DNA from: an uncultured Bacteroidales bacterium
Lineage (GTDB): Bacteria; Bacteroidota; Bacteroidia; Bacteroidales; Paludibacteraceae
Assembly (NCBI GenBank): GCA_903901975.1
Contig: CAIUTB010000040.1
Span: forward strand, 17,775 to 81,774
Reading direction: 5' to 3'
DNA: 64,000 nucleotides
Position 1 is the first letter of the stretch. Each line of letters starts with the position of its first letter. Shown piece by piece: positions 27,825-37,344 of the stretch. The position numbers and the translations under genes were made by a program. Under the pieces are notes generated by a model. That model did not search any database. It worked only from the letters and a program-made list of their open reading frames with translations, and was not told where the DNA came from.

Positions 27825-30800
27825 ATGAAACACAACAACAAAAATCGAGAAAAAACGGAAGTGCAGAAAAATAGCGCTCGTTGGTTTCGGCGTACATTGC
27901 CACTTCTTTTTGCTATAGTCATTTCGCTAAATTTGTTAGCACAAAATGCAGCAGTTAATGGCGTAGTCGTCGACACAAAAAATGAACCTGTTATAGGGGC
28001 AAATATCTCTGTGAAAGGAACTAAAATTGCAACTATCACTGATTTTAATGGTAAATTCAACATTAATGCAAAATCAGGCGATGTGTTAGTATTTAGCTAC
28101 GTGGCAATGAATACCTTAGAACAAGCTGTTGGTGTAGCTAAAAATCTTAGAATTGTAATGACTGATAACACAAAAGCCCTCGATGAAGTAGTGGTAGTTG
28201 GTTATGGATCAGTTAAGAAAAAAGATTTAACCACAGCAGTTTCAACCGTATCAACCAAAGATATTGATGAAAGACCCCTAATTTCGGCAGCTTCGGCTAT
28301 TCAGGGTAAAGCATCCGGTGTAACGGTTATGCAACCAAGTGGTGAGCCTGGTGCAGGAATGGTAGTTCGTGTACGTGGAAATACATCCATCACAGCCAGT
28401 AACGATCCACTTTATGTAGTAGATGGTGTGCCAATGACAGAAATTAATTTTCTATCGCCAAACGATATCGAAAGTATGCAGATTTTAAAAGATGCATCCT
28501 CGGCGGCTATTTACGGTTCGCGTGCTTCGAATGGAGTAGTATTAATAACTACAAAATTAGGAAGTAAGGGACAGGCGAAAATCACGTTTAATGCTCACGC
28601 AGGTGTTACACAAGTCGTAAAGCAAATTCAATCACTTAATACCTCGCAGTATAAAGCGTTGATGGACGAAATTGGAGCAGTTACTTTGCCTGATGGACTT
28701 GTAGATCAAACCGATTGGTTTAAAGAAACATACCGAACAGGAGTGACACAGGATTATCAGTTGTCATTATCGAATGCAACTGACAAAATGAGGTATTTCG
28801 TTTCAGGTGGCTTGACCAATGAATCGGGCGTGATACCTGTTGCTTATTATAAACGTTATAATTTAAGAGTAAATCTTGAAAACCAGATTCGTTCGTGGCT
28901 TAAATTAAGTACCAACCTGGCTTATTCTGATTATACTTCGAATGGTATTATCTCAGGTACAGGTTCTAACCGCGCCGGTGTAATTTTATCGGTAATCAAT
29001 ACACCAACTTATGCACCAATTTGGGATACAACCAATCCAAAACAATATTATGAAAATTTCTATGGTGCACAAACAACCAGTCCGGTGGAGAATATGTCAC
29101 GTACAGCCAACAATAAAACGAATAACAACCGTTTTGTGGGCAGTGTAAGTGGCGATATTACATTCACAAAGGACCTGAAGTTTAAAACATCTGCTTCGAT
29201 GGATCGTGTTTACTTTAATTCGACCAGTTTCCTTGATCCAATTTCAACTTCATACGGACAAACTCAACATGGTACTGCATCTGATAATCGTTCCCTGAGC
29301 ACCATTTTGGTGTTTGATAATGTGTTGACTTATGATAAACAGATTGATAAACACGGTTTTAGTGTAATGGCGGGTTCATCGTATACCGGCTCAGACTGGA
29401 ATCAGAGTTATCTGGGAGCTTCAAATTTTATTGGTTCTGATATAAAAACCTTGAATGCAGGTAACAAAATTGATATTTGGGGAAGTGGCACCAATGGTTC
29501 ACAATGGGCAATAATGTCATATCTCGGAAGGCTAACGTATAATTACGACAGTAAATATTTATTGACTGTAAACTTCCGTGCGGATGGTTCATCCAAATTA
29601 AATCCAACTCATCGTTGGGGTTATTTCCCATCAGCTTCAGCTGCATGGCGTATTTCGTCCGAAGATTTTATGAAACAATTTGAATGGATAGATGATTTAA
29701 AACTTCGTGGTGGCTGGGGAAAAGTCGGTAACCAATCTGGAATCGGTGATTATTCCTATTTGTATATGTATAATATCAGTCGTATTGATTGGACCATTCC
29801 TGCAAATGCAAATGCTACCGTGAGCATATCACCTCCTTCTTCTATGCAAAATCCTGATTTGACATGGGAAACAACTACCGGCTCGAATATCGGTATCGAT
29901 TTGACTGTTCTTAAAAGTAGAATTACTTTCTCAATTGATGCCTATTATAAATATACTACGGACTTATTGTTAAACTTTAAAGTTCCGAGTACAAACGGAG
30001 ATTTGTGGGTTACACGTAATGATGGTGAAATGAGCAATAAAGGGGTTGAGTTTACATTAAATACTAAGAACCTGACCGGAAAATTAAAATGGGAAACTGA
30101 TTTTAATATGTCCTTCAACTCGAACCGGGTAGAAAAATTAAAAACACAACAGATTTATTCTTTCGGACAAACATCGGTTGGAGAGTTTATTACAAGAATG
30201 ACACCTGGTTTGCCATTAGGAGCTTTTTATGGCTATATTGCCAAAGGAGTTGATCCCGAAACCGGTAATTTATTGTATCAAACCAAAAATGGAGACAGCA
30301 ATTCACCACAATTGAGCGACCGCACAATCATTGGTGACCCTAATCCTAAATTTACCTACGGTATGACTAATAATTTATCGTACCAGGGTTTCTCTCTGAA
30401 TGTGTTTTTACAAGGTTCGTATGGTAACAGTATTTTCAATGTTTCACGTATGGAAACAGAAGGTATGTATGATGCTAAAAACCAGTCGGTGGCTGTACTC
30501 GATCGTTGGGAACGCCCCGGAATGCTAACTTATATGCCAAAAGCAACTATTTCGAAAGCTAATTTATTGGCTTCAACGCGTTTTGTAGAAGATGGTAGTT
30601 ATTTACGTCTGAAAGCATTGACTATGTCCTATAATTTTAGCGGATCGTTCTTCAAAAAATTGGGTATAACACGTCTACAACCTTATCTGACAGCTCAGAA
30701 TCTGTTAACTCTGACAAAATACAAAGGATTTGATCCGGAAGTAAGTCAGTATGGTGGTGATCCTACTCAACAAGGCATTGATTATGGTACCTATCCACAG

Positions 30801-30839
30801 TCGAAGAGCTATATAATTGGAATTAATGTTGAATTTTAA
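27825..30839 (+). CDS. SusC/RagA-family TonB-dependent outer-membrane transporter
   Basis: The 1004-residue protein has a long charged signal region, a carboxypeptidase-like regulatory domain (GVVVDTKNEPVIGANISVKG), and the SusC signature before the plug (EVVVVGYGSVKKKDLTTAVS). The plug (VVRVRGNTSI, PLYVVDGVPM, ILKDASSAAIYGSRA) and a beta barrel ending in YIIGINVEF complete it. SusC proteins import oligosaccharides with a SusD lid. The gene is 12 nt before susD. There is no anti-sigma-interaction (STN) domain, so control through an ECF sigma/anti-sigma pair is unlikely, in line with the HTH regulator upstream. Confidence 0.97.
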   Translation: MKHNNKNREKTEVQKNSARWFRRTLPLLFAIVISLNLLAQNAAVNGVVVDTKNEPVIGANISVKGTKIATITDFNGKFNINAKSGDVLVFSYVAMNTLEQAVGVAKNLRIVMTDNTKALDEVVVVGYGSVKKKDLTTAVSTVSTKDIDERPLISAASAIQGKASGVTVMQPSGEPGAGMVVRVRGNTSITASNDPLYVVDGVPMTEINFLSPNDIESMQILKDASSAAIYGSRASNGVVLITTKLGSKGQAKITFNAHAGVTQVVKQIQSLNTSQYKALMDEIGAVTLPDGLVDQTDWFKETYRTGVTQDYQLSLSNATDKMRYFVSGGLTNESGVIPVAYYKRYNLRVNLENQIRSWLKLSTNLAYSDYTSNGIISGTGSNRAGVILSVINTPTYAPIWDTTNPKQYYENFYGAQTTSPVENMSRTANNKTNNNRFVGSVSGDITFTKDLKFKTSASMDRVYFNSTSFLDPISTSYGQTQHGTASDNRSLSTILVFDNVLTYDKQIDKHGFSVMAGSSYTGSDWNQSYLGASNFIGSDIKTLNAGNKIDIWGSGTNGSQWAIMSYLGRLTYNYDSKYLLTVNFRADGSSKLNPTHRWGYFPSASAAWRISSEDFMKQFEWIDDLKLRGGWGKVGNQSGIGDYSYLYMYNISRIDWTIPANANATVSISPPSSMQNPDLTWETTTGSNIGIDLTVLKSRITFSIDAYYKYTTDLLLNFKVPSTNGDLWVTRNDGEMSNKGVEFTLNTKNLTGKLKWETDFNMSFNSNRVEKLKTQQIYSFGQTSVGEFITRMTPGLPLGAFYGYIAKGVDPETGNLLYQTKNGDSNSPQLSDRTIIGDPNPKFTYGMTNNLSYQGFSLNVFLQGSYGNSIFNVSRMETEGMYDAKNQSVAVLDRWERPGMLTYMPKATISKANLLASTRFVEDGSYLRLKALTMSYNFSGSFFKKLGITRLQPYLTAQNLLTLTKYKGFDPEVSQYGGDPTQQGIDYGTYPQSKSYIIGINVEF

Positions 30840-30851
30840 ATTTAAGCGAAA

Positions 30852-32348
30852 ATGAAAAATATACAAAAACTAGCTTATTTATTAACGATAACCTTTGTCG
30901 TTAGTTCGTGTGATTTGAATCTGATACCAGTCTCAAGCTTCAATGAGAAAAATCATGGAGGTACAGATAGTGTAGGAAATACGGTGAAGTTTAAAAACAG
31001 AGCTGAGATGCTTGCTGCTTATACCTATATGTACAACATTTTGACCAAAAATGAAGGAATTGAAGGTTGGACTGCTGATATGCTGATTTATTCGGATACA
31101 CATGCCGATAATTCTTATCGTGGTGCTTCCGACGTCGAATTAACCCAGTTGGAACAACAAAAACAAGATGGTATTAATAAAAATATCAATCGTGACTGGG
31201 ATTATTACTTCGCTATCATTGGTGCAGCTAATAACGTGATTTGCAATATAGATTCAGTTCCTGACGCTTCATTCACTCTGGCAGAACGGAAACAATGGAA
31301 ATCAGAAGGACTTATTTTGCGGTCCATGATGTATTTCGACCTGGTTCGCCTTTGGGGTGACGTGCCATTAGTAACCGTACAACCACCAGCAATTACCAAT
31401 GCCAATATCGAAACTGTATATCCTTTGTATTATCCGCCACGTGATTCATCTGCCAAAGTGTATCGTCAGATTATCAAAGACTTAAAATATGCATTGGAAG
31501 CTGATGGCGCACCTGCCATTGATAATACAAATAAATTCAAATTTTCCAAAACAGTCGCCAATGCGTTGCTGGCAAAGATTTATGCCGAAAAACCTGTACG
31601 CGATTATGATAAAGTAATTTTCTACAGTGGCGAAGTGGAAAAAGATGTAACGTTGGTTCCAAATTTTGGCGATTTGTTTGATATGAATACCGCCAAAACC
31701 GATGTAAAATCCCGAAATACTTCAGAATCTATTTTTGAGATTAATTTTTCAGGAGGTGGGCTTTGGTTTACCTGGTTGGTTGGACTTGACCAATCCGATC
31801 CAAACAGTAAATATGACTGGGCAAAATGGTTTACACCTTCACGCGATTTAACTGCTGCTTTTGTTGCAGCCGGAGATAATGTTAGAATGAACCAAACCAT
31901 TATCAAGGCAACCGTTACCTGGAGTAACGAATATCCCTCAGTTAATTATCCATTCATGTACAAATACCGCTCGAAATACAGCAGTGTGATAAAACTTCGT
32001 TTAGCTGATATATTGTTATTGAAGGCTGAGGCATATGTTGGTAAAAGCGATATCGCTAATGCAACATCACTTGTCAACCGCACCCGCACCCGGGCTGGTT
32101 TAACCAATTTGTCAACTGTAACCATTGATGATGTGTTGAAAGAAAGACGACTGGAGTTGGCATTTGAAGGTCAGCGATGGTTCGATTTGGTTCGAAATGA
32201 TAAAGTTATTGATGTGATGAATTCACTTAACAGCCGTGATGTCGGTCGATTAGCAATGGATCAGGTGAATCAGAATAAGACCTTACTACCAATTCCTCAA
32301 CCACAGATTGATAAAAATCCTTCTATGGTTCAAAATCCGGGATATTAA
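30852..32348 (+). CDS. SusD/RagB-family outer-membrane lipoprotein
   Basis: The 498-residue product is a surface lipoprotein (lipobox VVSSC, Cys20) with the helical TPR-like SusD fold. Family marks are the N-terminal VSSFNEKN segment, WDYYFAIIGAANNVI, the C-terminal ERRLELAFEGQRWFDLVR motif and the terminal LLPIPQPQIDKNPSMVQNPG. It binds glycan as the lid of the SusC transporter encoded 12 nt upstream. Confidence 0.96.
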   Translation: MKNIQKLAYLLTITFVVSSCDLNLIPVSSFNEKNHGGTDSVGNTVKFKNRAEMLAAYTYMYNILTKNEGIEGWTADMLIYSDTHADNSYRGASDVELTQLEQQKQDGINKNINRDWDYYFAIIGAANNVICNIDSVPDASFTLAERKQWKSEGLILRSMMYFDLVRLWGDVPLVTVQPPAITNANIETVYPLYYPPRDSSAKVYRQIIKDLKYALEADGAPAIDNTNKFKFSKTVANALLAKIYAEKPVRDYDKVIFYSGEVEKDVTLVPNFGDLFDMNTAKTDVKSRNTSESIFEINFSGGGLWFTWLVGLDQSDPNSKYDWAKWFTPSRDLTAAFVAAGDNVRMNQTIIKATVTWSNEYPSVNYPFMYKYRSKYSSVIKLRLADILLLKAEAYVGKSDIANATSLVNRTRTRAGLTNLSTVTIDDVLKERRLELAFEGQRWFDLVRNDKVIDVMNSLNSRDVGRLAMDQVNQNKTLLPIPQPQIDKNPSMVQNPGY

Positions 32349-32381
32349 TTCAATTTATACTTCATAATTAAAAATCAGATC

Positions 32382-33800
32382 ATGAAAAATACATTTAAAT
32401 ATATATTAATTGCCGGCTTGTCAACTTTTCTGTGGGCTTGTACAAACCCCGAAGATGTAGTGGTGCGTTATGCTGCATCCACTCCTAAAATTGATACGGC
32501 TGTAGTGAAAGAAGCGCAAATTACCTATGGTGATTCAATTCATTTAAAAATAGCCGTTTCTGATAAAGTGGCACCTCTGTCAACCCTGGTTTTAAGAGTT
32601 GTCTGTAATAATGAGGTGGTAACTTCCGAAACTATCCGGACTAAAGGAAATTCAATGAGTATTAATCGTACGTTTAAAGTGCCTTTTGTGGCTAATCGTC
32701 CGGACAATACTCCTGTCAAAATTTATTTGACTGAAACCAATGTTAGTGGAATTACGAAAGATTCAATAATTAGTACAACTATTGCCAAACGTCCTGCATT
32801 TCCAGAATTATGGCTGGTTACCGATGGAACGGCTAGGGGTGTAAAACTTGATTTAACTGATCCGGTAAATCTAATTTATTCAATAAAGGGACTGACATTT
32901 GGTACCACTATATCGTATAAATTAGCTACAAAAGTAAAAACTCCATTTAAAAAATTAGACTGGAGTGGACTCGTTTTTGGAAAAGTTGGTGATGGAGTAG
33001 GTGTTACTGACTCAATCAGTAACTCAGTTAGCAATGCTTCAATTATTACGACTGATGCTACCTTGGTTGGCATTTCGGAATTTACGTTCGATGCGCTGAA
33101 ATTTACCGTTAAAGTAGGTGGAAAATTACTCGAACCAGTTACTACATTGGATGTGATAGCAGATCTACTTCTAAATCCGGCTTCGTTGGGTAGTCCTACC
33201 GGTTTCCGCGGTGGAAATATCTATTTTGGAGAAGGTGTGGAAGTTACATTTTCCAATATTACAAATTTGGCCAATAATTTATCACCTGATTACTTCCAGG
33301 TTACAGGTACAAATACAGCCAAATTCCTGGGAAAAACCGGATTGTATAAGGCATACTTTTTGACAACTGCTAACTACTTATACATTGAACCTCAGCCTGA
33401 AGCACTTTATCCAGATGTTGTGTGGGTTTGTGGTACAGGTTTTGGCCGTCCACAGTCACCTTACGCCAGTACTTCGAGTTGGAATTGGAACAGTCCGTTA
33501 GACTATTATGCAACCCGTAAAATTGCAAATGGAATTTATCAGGTTACGATGTATTGTAAAAACGAACCTAGCACCGATACAAATATTTATGGGAAATGTG
33601 ATTTTAAATTTTTCCATAAACGTGGTTGGTGGGATGGACATGAATTGTGGGTCGACACGTATACCCTGACTCCTCCATTTCTGGGACCAACAGGAGTAGG
33701 CGGTAATGTGAAGTTGTTAAGTGCAACTGTACTTGATGGTGTTTATCGATTTACAGTAAATGAAAATGATAAAACCTTTACAGCTGTAAAACTAAACTAA
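32382..33800 (+). CDS. surface glycan-binding lipoprotein (SusE-position)
   Basis: The 472-residue lipoprotein (LSTFLWAC, Cys20) lies directly after susD, where surface glycan-binding proteins are encoded. An N-terminal Ig-like domain (~25-140) is followed by beta-rich domains. The C-terminal part is rich in exposed aromatics (SSWNWNSPLDYY, FFHKRGWWDGHELW), as expected of a sugar-binding site. I recall similar DUF5016/DUF5125-type proteins in GH30-containing loci, but cannot confirm the family here. A hairpin follows the stop. Confidence 0.78.
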   Translation: MKNTFKYILIAGLSTFLWACTNPEDVVVRYAASTPKIDTAVVKEAQITYGDSIHLKIAVSDKVAPLSTLVLRVVCNNEVVTSETIRTKGNSMSINRTFKVPFVANRPDNTPVKIYLTETNVSGITKDSIISTTIAKRPAFPELWLVTDGTARGVKLDLTDPVNLIYSIKGLTFGTTISYKLATKVKTPFKKLDWSGLVFGKVGDGVGVTDSISNSVSNASIITTDATLVGISEFTFDALKFTVKVGGKLLEPVTTLDVIADLLLNPASLGSPTGFRGGNIYFGEGVEVTFSNITNLANNLSPDYFQVTGTNTAKFLGKTGLYKAYFLTTANYLYIEPQPEALYPDVVWVCGTGFGRPQSPYASTSSWNWNSPLDYYATRKIANGIYQVTMYCKNEPSTDTNIYGKCDFKFFHKRGWWDGHELWVDTYTLTPPFLGPTGVGGNVKLLSATVLDGVYRFTVNENDKTFTAVKLN

Positions 33801-33808
33801 TTCATTAA

Positions 33809-33837
33809 GATTCGGGATATGCTGAATATCCCGAATC
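33809..33837 (+). other. intra-operon hairpin between glycan-binding protein and GH30
   Basis: GATTCGGGATA and TATCCCGAATC form a perfect 11-bp stem with a 7-nt loop. It is followed by seven A, not T, so it is not a canonical terminator in the + direction. It may protect or process the transcript between the uptake genes and the GH30 genes. Confidence 0.6.
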
Positions 33838-33856
33838 AAAAAAATACTCTCAAAAA

Positions 33857-35338
33857 ATGATTGATTCTAAATTTCTGTTTTCACTAGTCGCATTTATTGG
33901 ATTATCATTGTCTTCCTGTAAGACAGAAGAGGTTATAACCCCAATAATAACTCCTGTTCAAAAAGATGTTGATTTGTATGTTACAACAGCGAATAAATCG
34001 ATGCTATATGTCAATATTCCTTTGGCATTCAGTACAAAACCGAATATGGCGATTGAAACTACCATCAATCTAAAACCTACAGAAACTTATCAGCAAATCG
34101 ATGGTTTTGGTGCAGCCATTACCGGTTCAAGCTGTTATAATCTGCTTAAAATGACAACTGCAAATAGGGCAGCTATCCTAAAAGAAACTTTTGACCCGGT
34201 AAATGGTATGGGTTACAGTTATATTCGTATTTCAATCGGAGCGTCTGATTTTTCAATGGATGAATATACTTGTTGCGATACACCGGGAATTGAGAATTTT
34301 ACTCTGAATGCCTATGATATTCATGATTTACTGCCGGTTTTGAAAGAAATTTTGGCTATTAATCCTAATTTGAAAATTCTCGGTTCACCCTGGACTTGTC
34401 CACGTTGGATGAAAGTGAATAATCTGACTGATTTACAACTTTATAATTCGTGGACGAGTGGTCAGCTTAATCCGAAATACTATCAGGATTATGCCACTTA
34501 TTTTGTGAAATTTGTTCAAACTATGCAGCACGAAGGGATCAATATTGATGCTATAACTATTCAAAATGAACCGTTGAATCGTGGAAATTCTGTTTCTTTG
34601 TATATGAGTTGGCAGGAACAGGCTGCTTTTATCAAAACAGCTTTAGGTCCTAAGTTTGCGGAAGCAGGAATTACAACTAAAATTGTTGCTTTTGATCATA
34701 ATTACAATTACGATAATATCAGCGACCAAATGAGTTATCCGGTGAAAATGTATGCTGACCCTGAAGTGGCCAAGTATCTGGATGGTGCAGCTTATCATGC
34801 CTACGGTGGTGATAAAAGTGAGTTGATAAATGTTCATACAGCTTATCCTTCTAAAAATCTGTACTTTACCGAAATGTCAATCGGCACATGGAATTATAGT
34901 TTTGATGGAGATTTAATGTGGAGTATGCGTGAACTGGGGATTGGCACCTTGAATAATTTCTGTAAATCAGTAATTGTGTGGAATTTTATGCTCGACGAAA
35001 AAGGAGCTCCATATCGTCCGGGAGGTTGTAATACTTGTTATGGTGCAGTTCAAATAAACTCTTCAGATTATAAAACACTAGATCGAAAATCACATTTTTA
35101 TGTTATTGGTCATTTAGCGAAAGCTATTTCAGCTGGTGCAACCCGCATTGGAACAAGTGGTTTCCAAACCTCAGGCTTATATTATACGGCTGTTCAAAAT
35201 CTTGATGGAACGTATGGAGTTGTATTGCAAAATGATACAGATAGTTCTATAAAAGTAACTTTAGACGATGCGGTTCATTCGTTCAGCTATATTATTCCTG
35301 CAAAAAGTATTGTTTCCTGTCGCTGGAAGAAATCATAA
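33857..35338 (+). CDS. GH30 endo-glucanase, surface lipoprotein
   Basis: The 493-residue protein is a lipoprotein (SLSSC, Cys21) with a GH30 catalytic barrel and short beta-sandwich. The acid/base is Glu238 in TIQNEP and the nucleophile Glu339 in YFTEMS; the entry motif IDGFGAAITGSS is typical of GH30. Its position behind a SusCD pair and surface glycan-binding protein matches loci in which a cell-surface GH30_3 endo-beta-1,6-glucanase cuts fungal glucan before import. Lipid anchoring puts it at the cell surface. Subfamily and linkage are inferred. Confidence 0.92.
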   Translation: MIDSKFLFSLVAFIGLSLSSCKTEEVITPIITPVQKDVDLYVTTANKSMLYVNIPLAFSTKPNMAIETTINLKPTETYQQIDGFGAAITGSSCYNLLKMTTANRAAILKETFDPVNGMGYSYIRISIGASDFSMDEYTCCDTPGIENFTLNAYDIHDLLPVLKEILAINPNLKILGSPWTCPRWMKVNNLTDLQLYNSWTSGQLNPKYYQDYATYFVKFVQTMQHEGINIDAITIQNEPLNRGNSVSLYMSWQEQAAFIKTALGPKFAEAGITTKIVAFDHNYNYDNISDQMSYPVKMYADPEVAKYLDGAAYHAYGGDKSELINVHTAYPSKNLYFTEMSIGTWNYSFDGDLMWSMRELGIGTLNNFCKSVIVWNFMLDEKGAPYRPGGCNTCYGAVQINSSDYKTLDRKSHFYVIGHLAKAISAGATRIGTSGFQTSGLYYTAVQNLDGTYGVVLQNDTDSSIKVTLDDAVHSFSYIIPAKSIVSCRWKKS

Positions 35339-35396
35339 ACTATTCAGGAGTATTTCTTTTAAAATTTGAAATCACAACGTTTTAAACACATATATT

Positions 35397-37052
35397 TTGA
35401 AACAGATATTAAAAAATATTTTTACTTTTGTCGTTTTGTTTTTTTTTCATCAAGTAGCTGTTTCACAAGTTGTAACCCCTTGGCTAACTACCGGTGATAA
35501 AACCAAACTTCTTCAACAACAATCTACCCTTAGTTTTGCTGTCAATTCAACATCAGTAGGCAATACTATGACAATTAATCCCGCTTCAACTTTTCAGAAT
35601 GTGGATGGATTTGGTTATTGTATGACTGAAGGTAGTGCTGAGGTTATCAGTTCGTTGGTCAGCGTTCAACAAGATGCTTTATTAAGTGAATTATTTGATA
35701 AAAATAATGGTTTAAGCATTTCTGTCTTGAGAATCAGCATTGGTGCTTCCGATTTAAGTTCGTCCAATTACAGTTACAATGAAACTTCTGGGGATACAAA
35801 TATGGCAAACTTTAGTCTGGCAGGACCGGATTTGACCTATTTAATTCCAATTTTGAAAAAAGTACTCGTTATTAATCCTGATATTAAAATATTGGCAACA
35901 CCGTGGTCACCACCACGATGGATGAAATCCAATACTTCCTGGATTGGTGGAAGCTTAAATACAGTCAGTTACGCTGCTTATGCAACTTATTTTGTAAAAT
36001 ATATTGCAGCAATGAAAGCGCAGGGAATAACTGTTTGGGGCATTACGCCACAAAATGAACCGGAAAATCCAAATAATAATCCAAGTATGTTGATGACCTC
36101 AACTGAACAGAAAAATTTTATCAACAATAATCTTGGTCCCGCACTTGCTACTGCCGGATATTCAACGGTAAAAATCATAGCTTTTGATCATAATTGTGAT
36201 AATACTGCTTATCCGATTGATGTTTGCAACAACAGCAGCTATGTTGATGGAGCGGCATTTCATCTATATGCAGGCAATATTTCTGCACTAAGCACTGTCA
36301 AAAATGCAACGAATAAGAATGTGTATTTTACTGAACAATATACCGCTTCAACTGGTAGTTTCTCTGGTGATTTTGGTTGGCACATGCAGAATGTGGTAAT
36401 TGGCGCTTCAAATAATTGGGCAAAAGTAGTGCTTGAATGGAATGTTGCTAATAATTCATCGATTGGACCCTATACCTCGGGTGGATGTAATACTTGTTTG
36501 GGTGCAATAACCATCAATAGCTCTACAACCTTTACCCGTAACGTAGCCTATTATATTATCGGACAAATTTCTAAATTTGTTCATTCGGGAGCTACCCGAA
36601 TAGGAGTTTCTTCAAGCAGTTCATCTTTAATTGCCAGCGCATTTTTAAATACCAATGGCACAATGGCTTTGGTAAGCTACAATTCGTCATCTTTGGCTCA
36701 AAGTGTCAAAATTGTTGTTGGTGCCAATTCGTTTTCCTATAGCATACCGGGTTCATCTGCCTGTACTTTTAGTTGGAATAATGCTACTCAGGCTGTTTCC
36801 GAATTACAAATAGAAGACCAAAAATTACATATTACACCCAATCCGGCTGTTAATGAAATAAACCTGACTTTTCCATTAACTGTCAAAGCCAATATAGCAT
36901 TAGTTTCCTTAAATGGTTATGTTCTATTTCAACAAGATATTTCCAATGTCTCTGAATCAAAAATCAACACCCATAAACTTTCTTCGGGCATTTACCTGGT
37001 AAGGTTGCAAGACGAAAAAAACAGTATTTTCTCCAGATTTATTAAAAGTTGA
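35397..37052 (+). CDS. GH30 glucanase, T9SS-exported, TTG start
   Basis: The only start that leaves a signal peptide is TTG 35397 (MKQILKNIFTFVVLFFF, cleavage near AVSQ). The 551-residue product has a GH30 barrel with acid/base Glu221 (TPQNEP) and nucleophile Glu313 (YFTEQY). It ends in a T9SS sorting domain (ITPNPAVNEINLTF to SGIYLVRL). It is a paralogue of the preceding GH30 lipoprotein, with the same VDGFGYCMTEGS-type entry, but is sent out by T9SS. The operon therefore makes one anchored and one T9SS-exported form. Many poly-Ser/Asn stretches occur in the linker strands. Confidence 0.9.
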   Translation: MKQILKNIFTFVVLFFFHQVAVSQVVTPWLTTGDKTKLLQQQSTLSFAVNSTSVGNTMTINPASTFQNVDGFGYCMTEGSAEVISSLVSVQQDALLSELFDKNNGLSISVLRISIGASDLSSSNYSYNETSGDTNMANFSLAGPDLTYLIPILKKVLVINPDIKILATPWSPPRWMKSNTSWIGGSLNTVSYAAYATYFVKYIAAMKAQGITVWGITPQNEPENPNNNPSMLMTSTEQKNFINNNLGPALATAGYSTVKIIAFDHNCDNTAYPIDVCNNSSYVDGAAFHLYAGNISALSTVKNATNKNVYFTEQYTASTGSFSGDFGWHMQNVVIGASNNWAKVVLEWNVANNSSIGPYTSGGCNTCLGAITINSSTTFTRNVAYYIIGQISKFVHSGATRIGVSSSSSSLIASAFLNTNGTMALVSYNSSSLAQSVKIVVGANSFSYSIPGSSACTFSWNNATQAVSELQIEDQKLHITPNPAVNEINLTFPLTVKANIALVSLNGYVLFQQDISNVSESKINTHKLSSGIYLVRLQDEKNSIFSRFIKS

Positions 37053-37069
37053 AGATTTACCCGCTAATT

Positions 37070-37091
37070 TCAGTAAAAAACTGATTTTTTT
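37070..37091 (+). terminator. weak terminator after GH30 operon
   Basis: TCAGT-AAAAA-ACTGA followed by seven T. The stem is only 5 bp, but it is placed 18 nt after the last stop of the operon. Confidence 0.5.
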
Positions 37092-37112
37092 AAGCGAAAA
37101 CATTTTGATCTG

Positions 37113-37144
37113 TTTGCTTGTTATAGATAAATAGTGTATTTTTG
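37113..37144 (+). promoter_or_regulatory. promoter of the CBM-like T9SS protein
   Basis: TTTG (37113-37116), a 20-nt spacer and TATTTTTG (37137-37144) match the consensus. The leader to ATG 37345 would be ~190 nt and contains the palindrome at 37187. Confidence 0.65.
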
Positions 37145-37186
37145 ACACATTGAGTATGAAGAATAAAATTTTAAGAATAAATTCTT

Positions 37187-37200
37187 TGCAAACGTTTGCA
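37187..37200. promoter_or_regulatory. LacI/CcpA-type operator palindrome
   Basis: TGCAAACGTTTGCA is a perfect 14-bp palindrome with a central CG, the hallmark of LacI-family operators (cre consensus TGnnAnCGnTnnCA). It lies ~45 bp downstream of the -7 box, where a bound repressor would block elongation. No LacI-family gene is in the window. Confidence 0.65.
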
Positions 37201-37344
37201 TTACTTTTTATTGATAAAATTATTCCTTTGTAGATTAAATTAATTGTGAACACTTAATTTTGTGAGTGTAAAATTAGATATGGATTTTATTAAACTTAAA
37301 TAATAAATTAATTCTCAATTTAATTACTAAAAAAAAACAATGTT

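Noticed and set aside
37187..37200. CcpA catabolite-repression site in the strict sense
   Set aside because: CcpA is a Bacillota regulator; the palindrome is better described as a general LacI-family operator.
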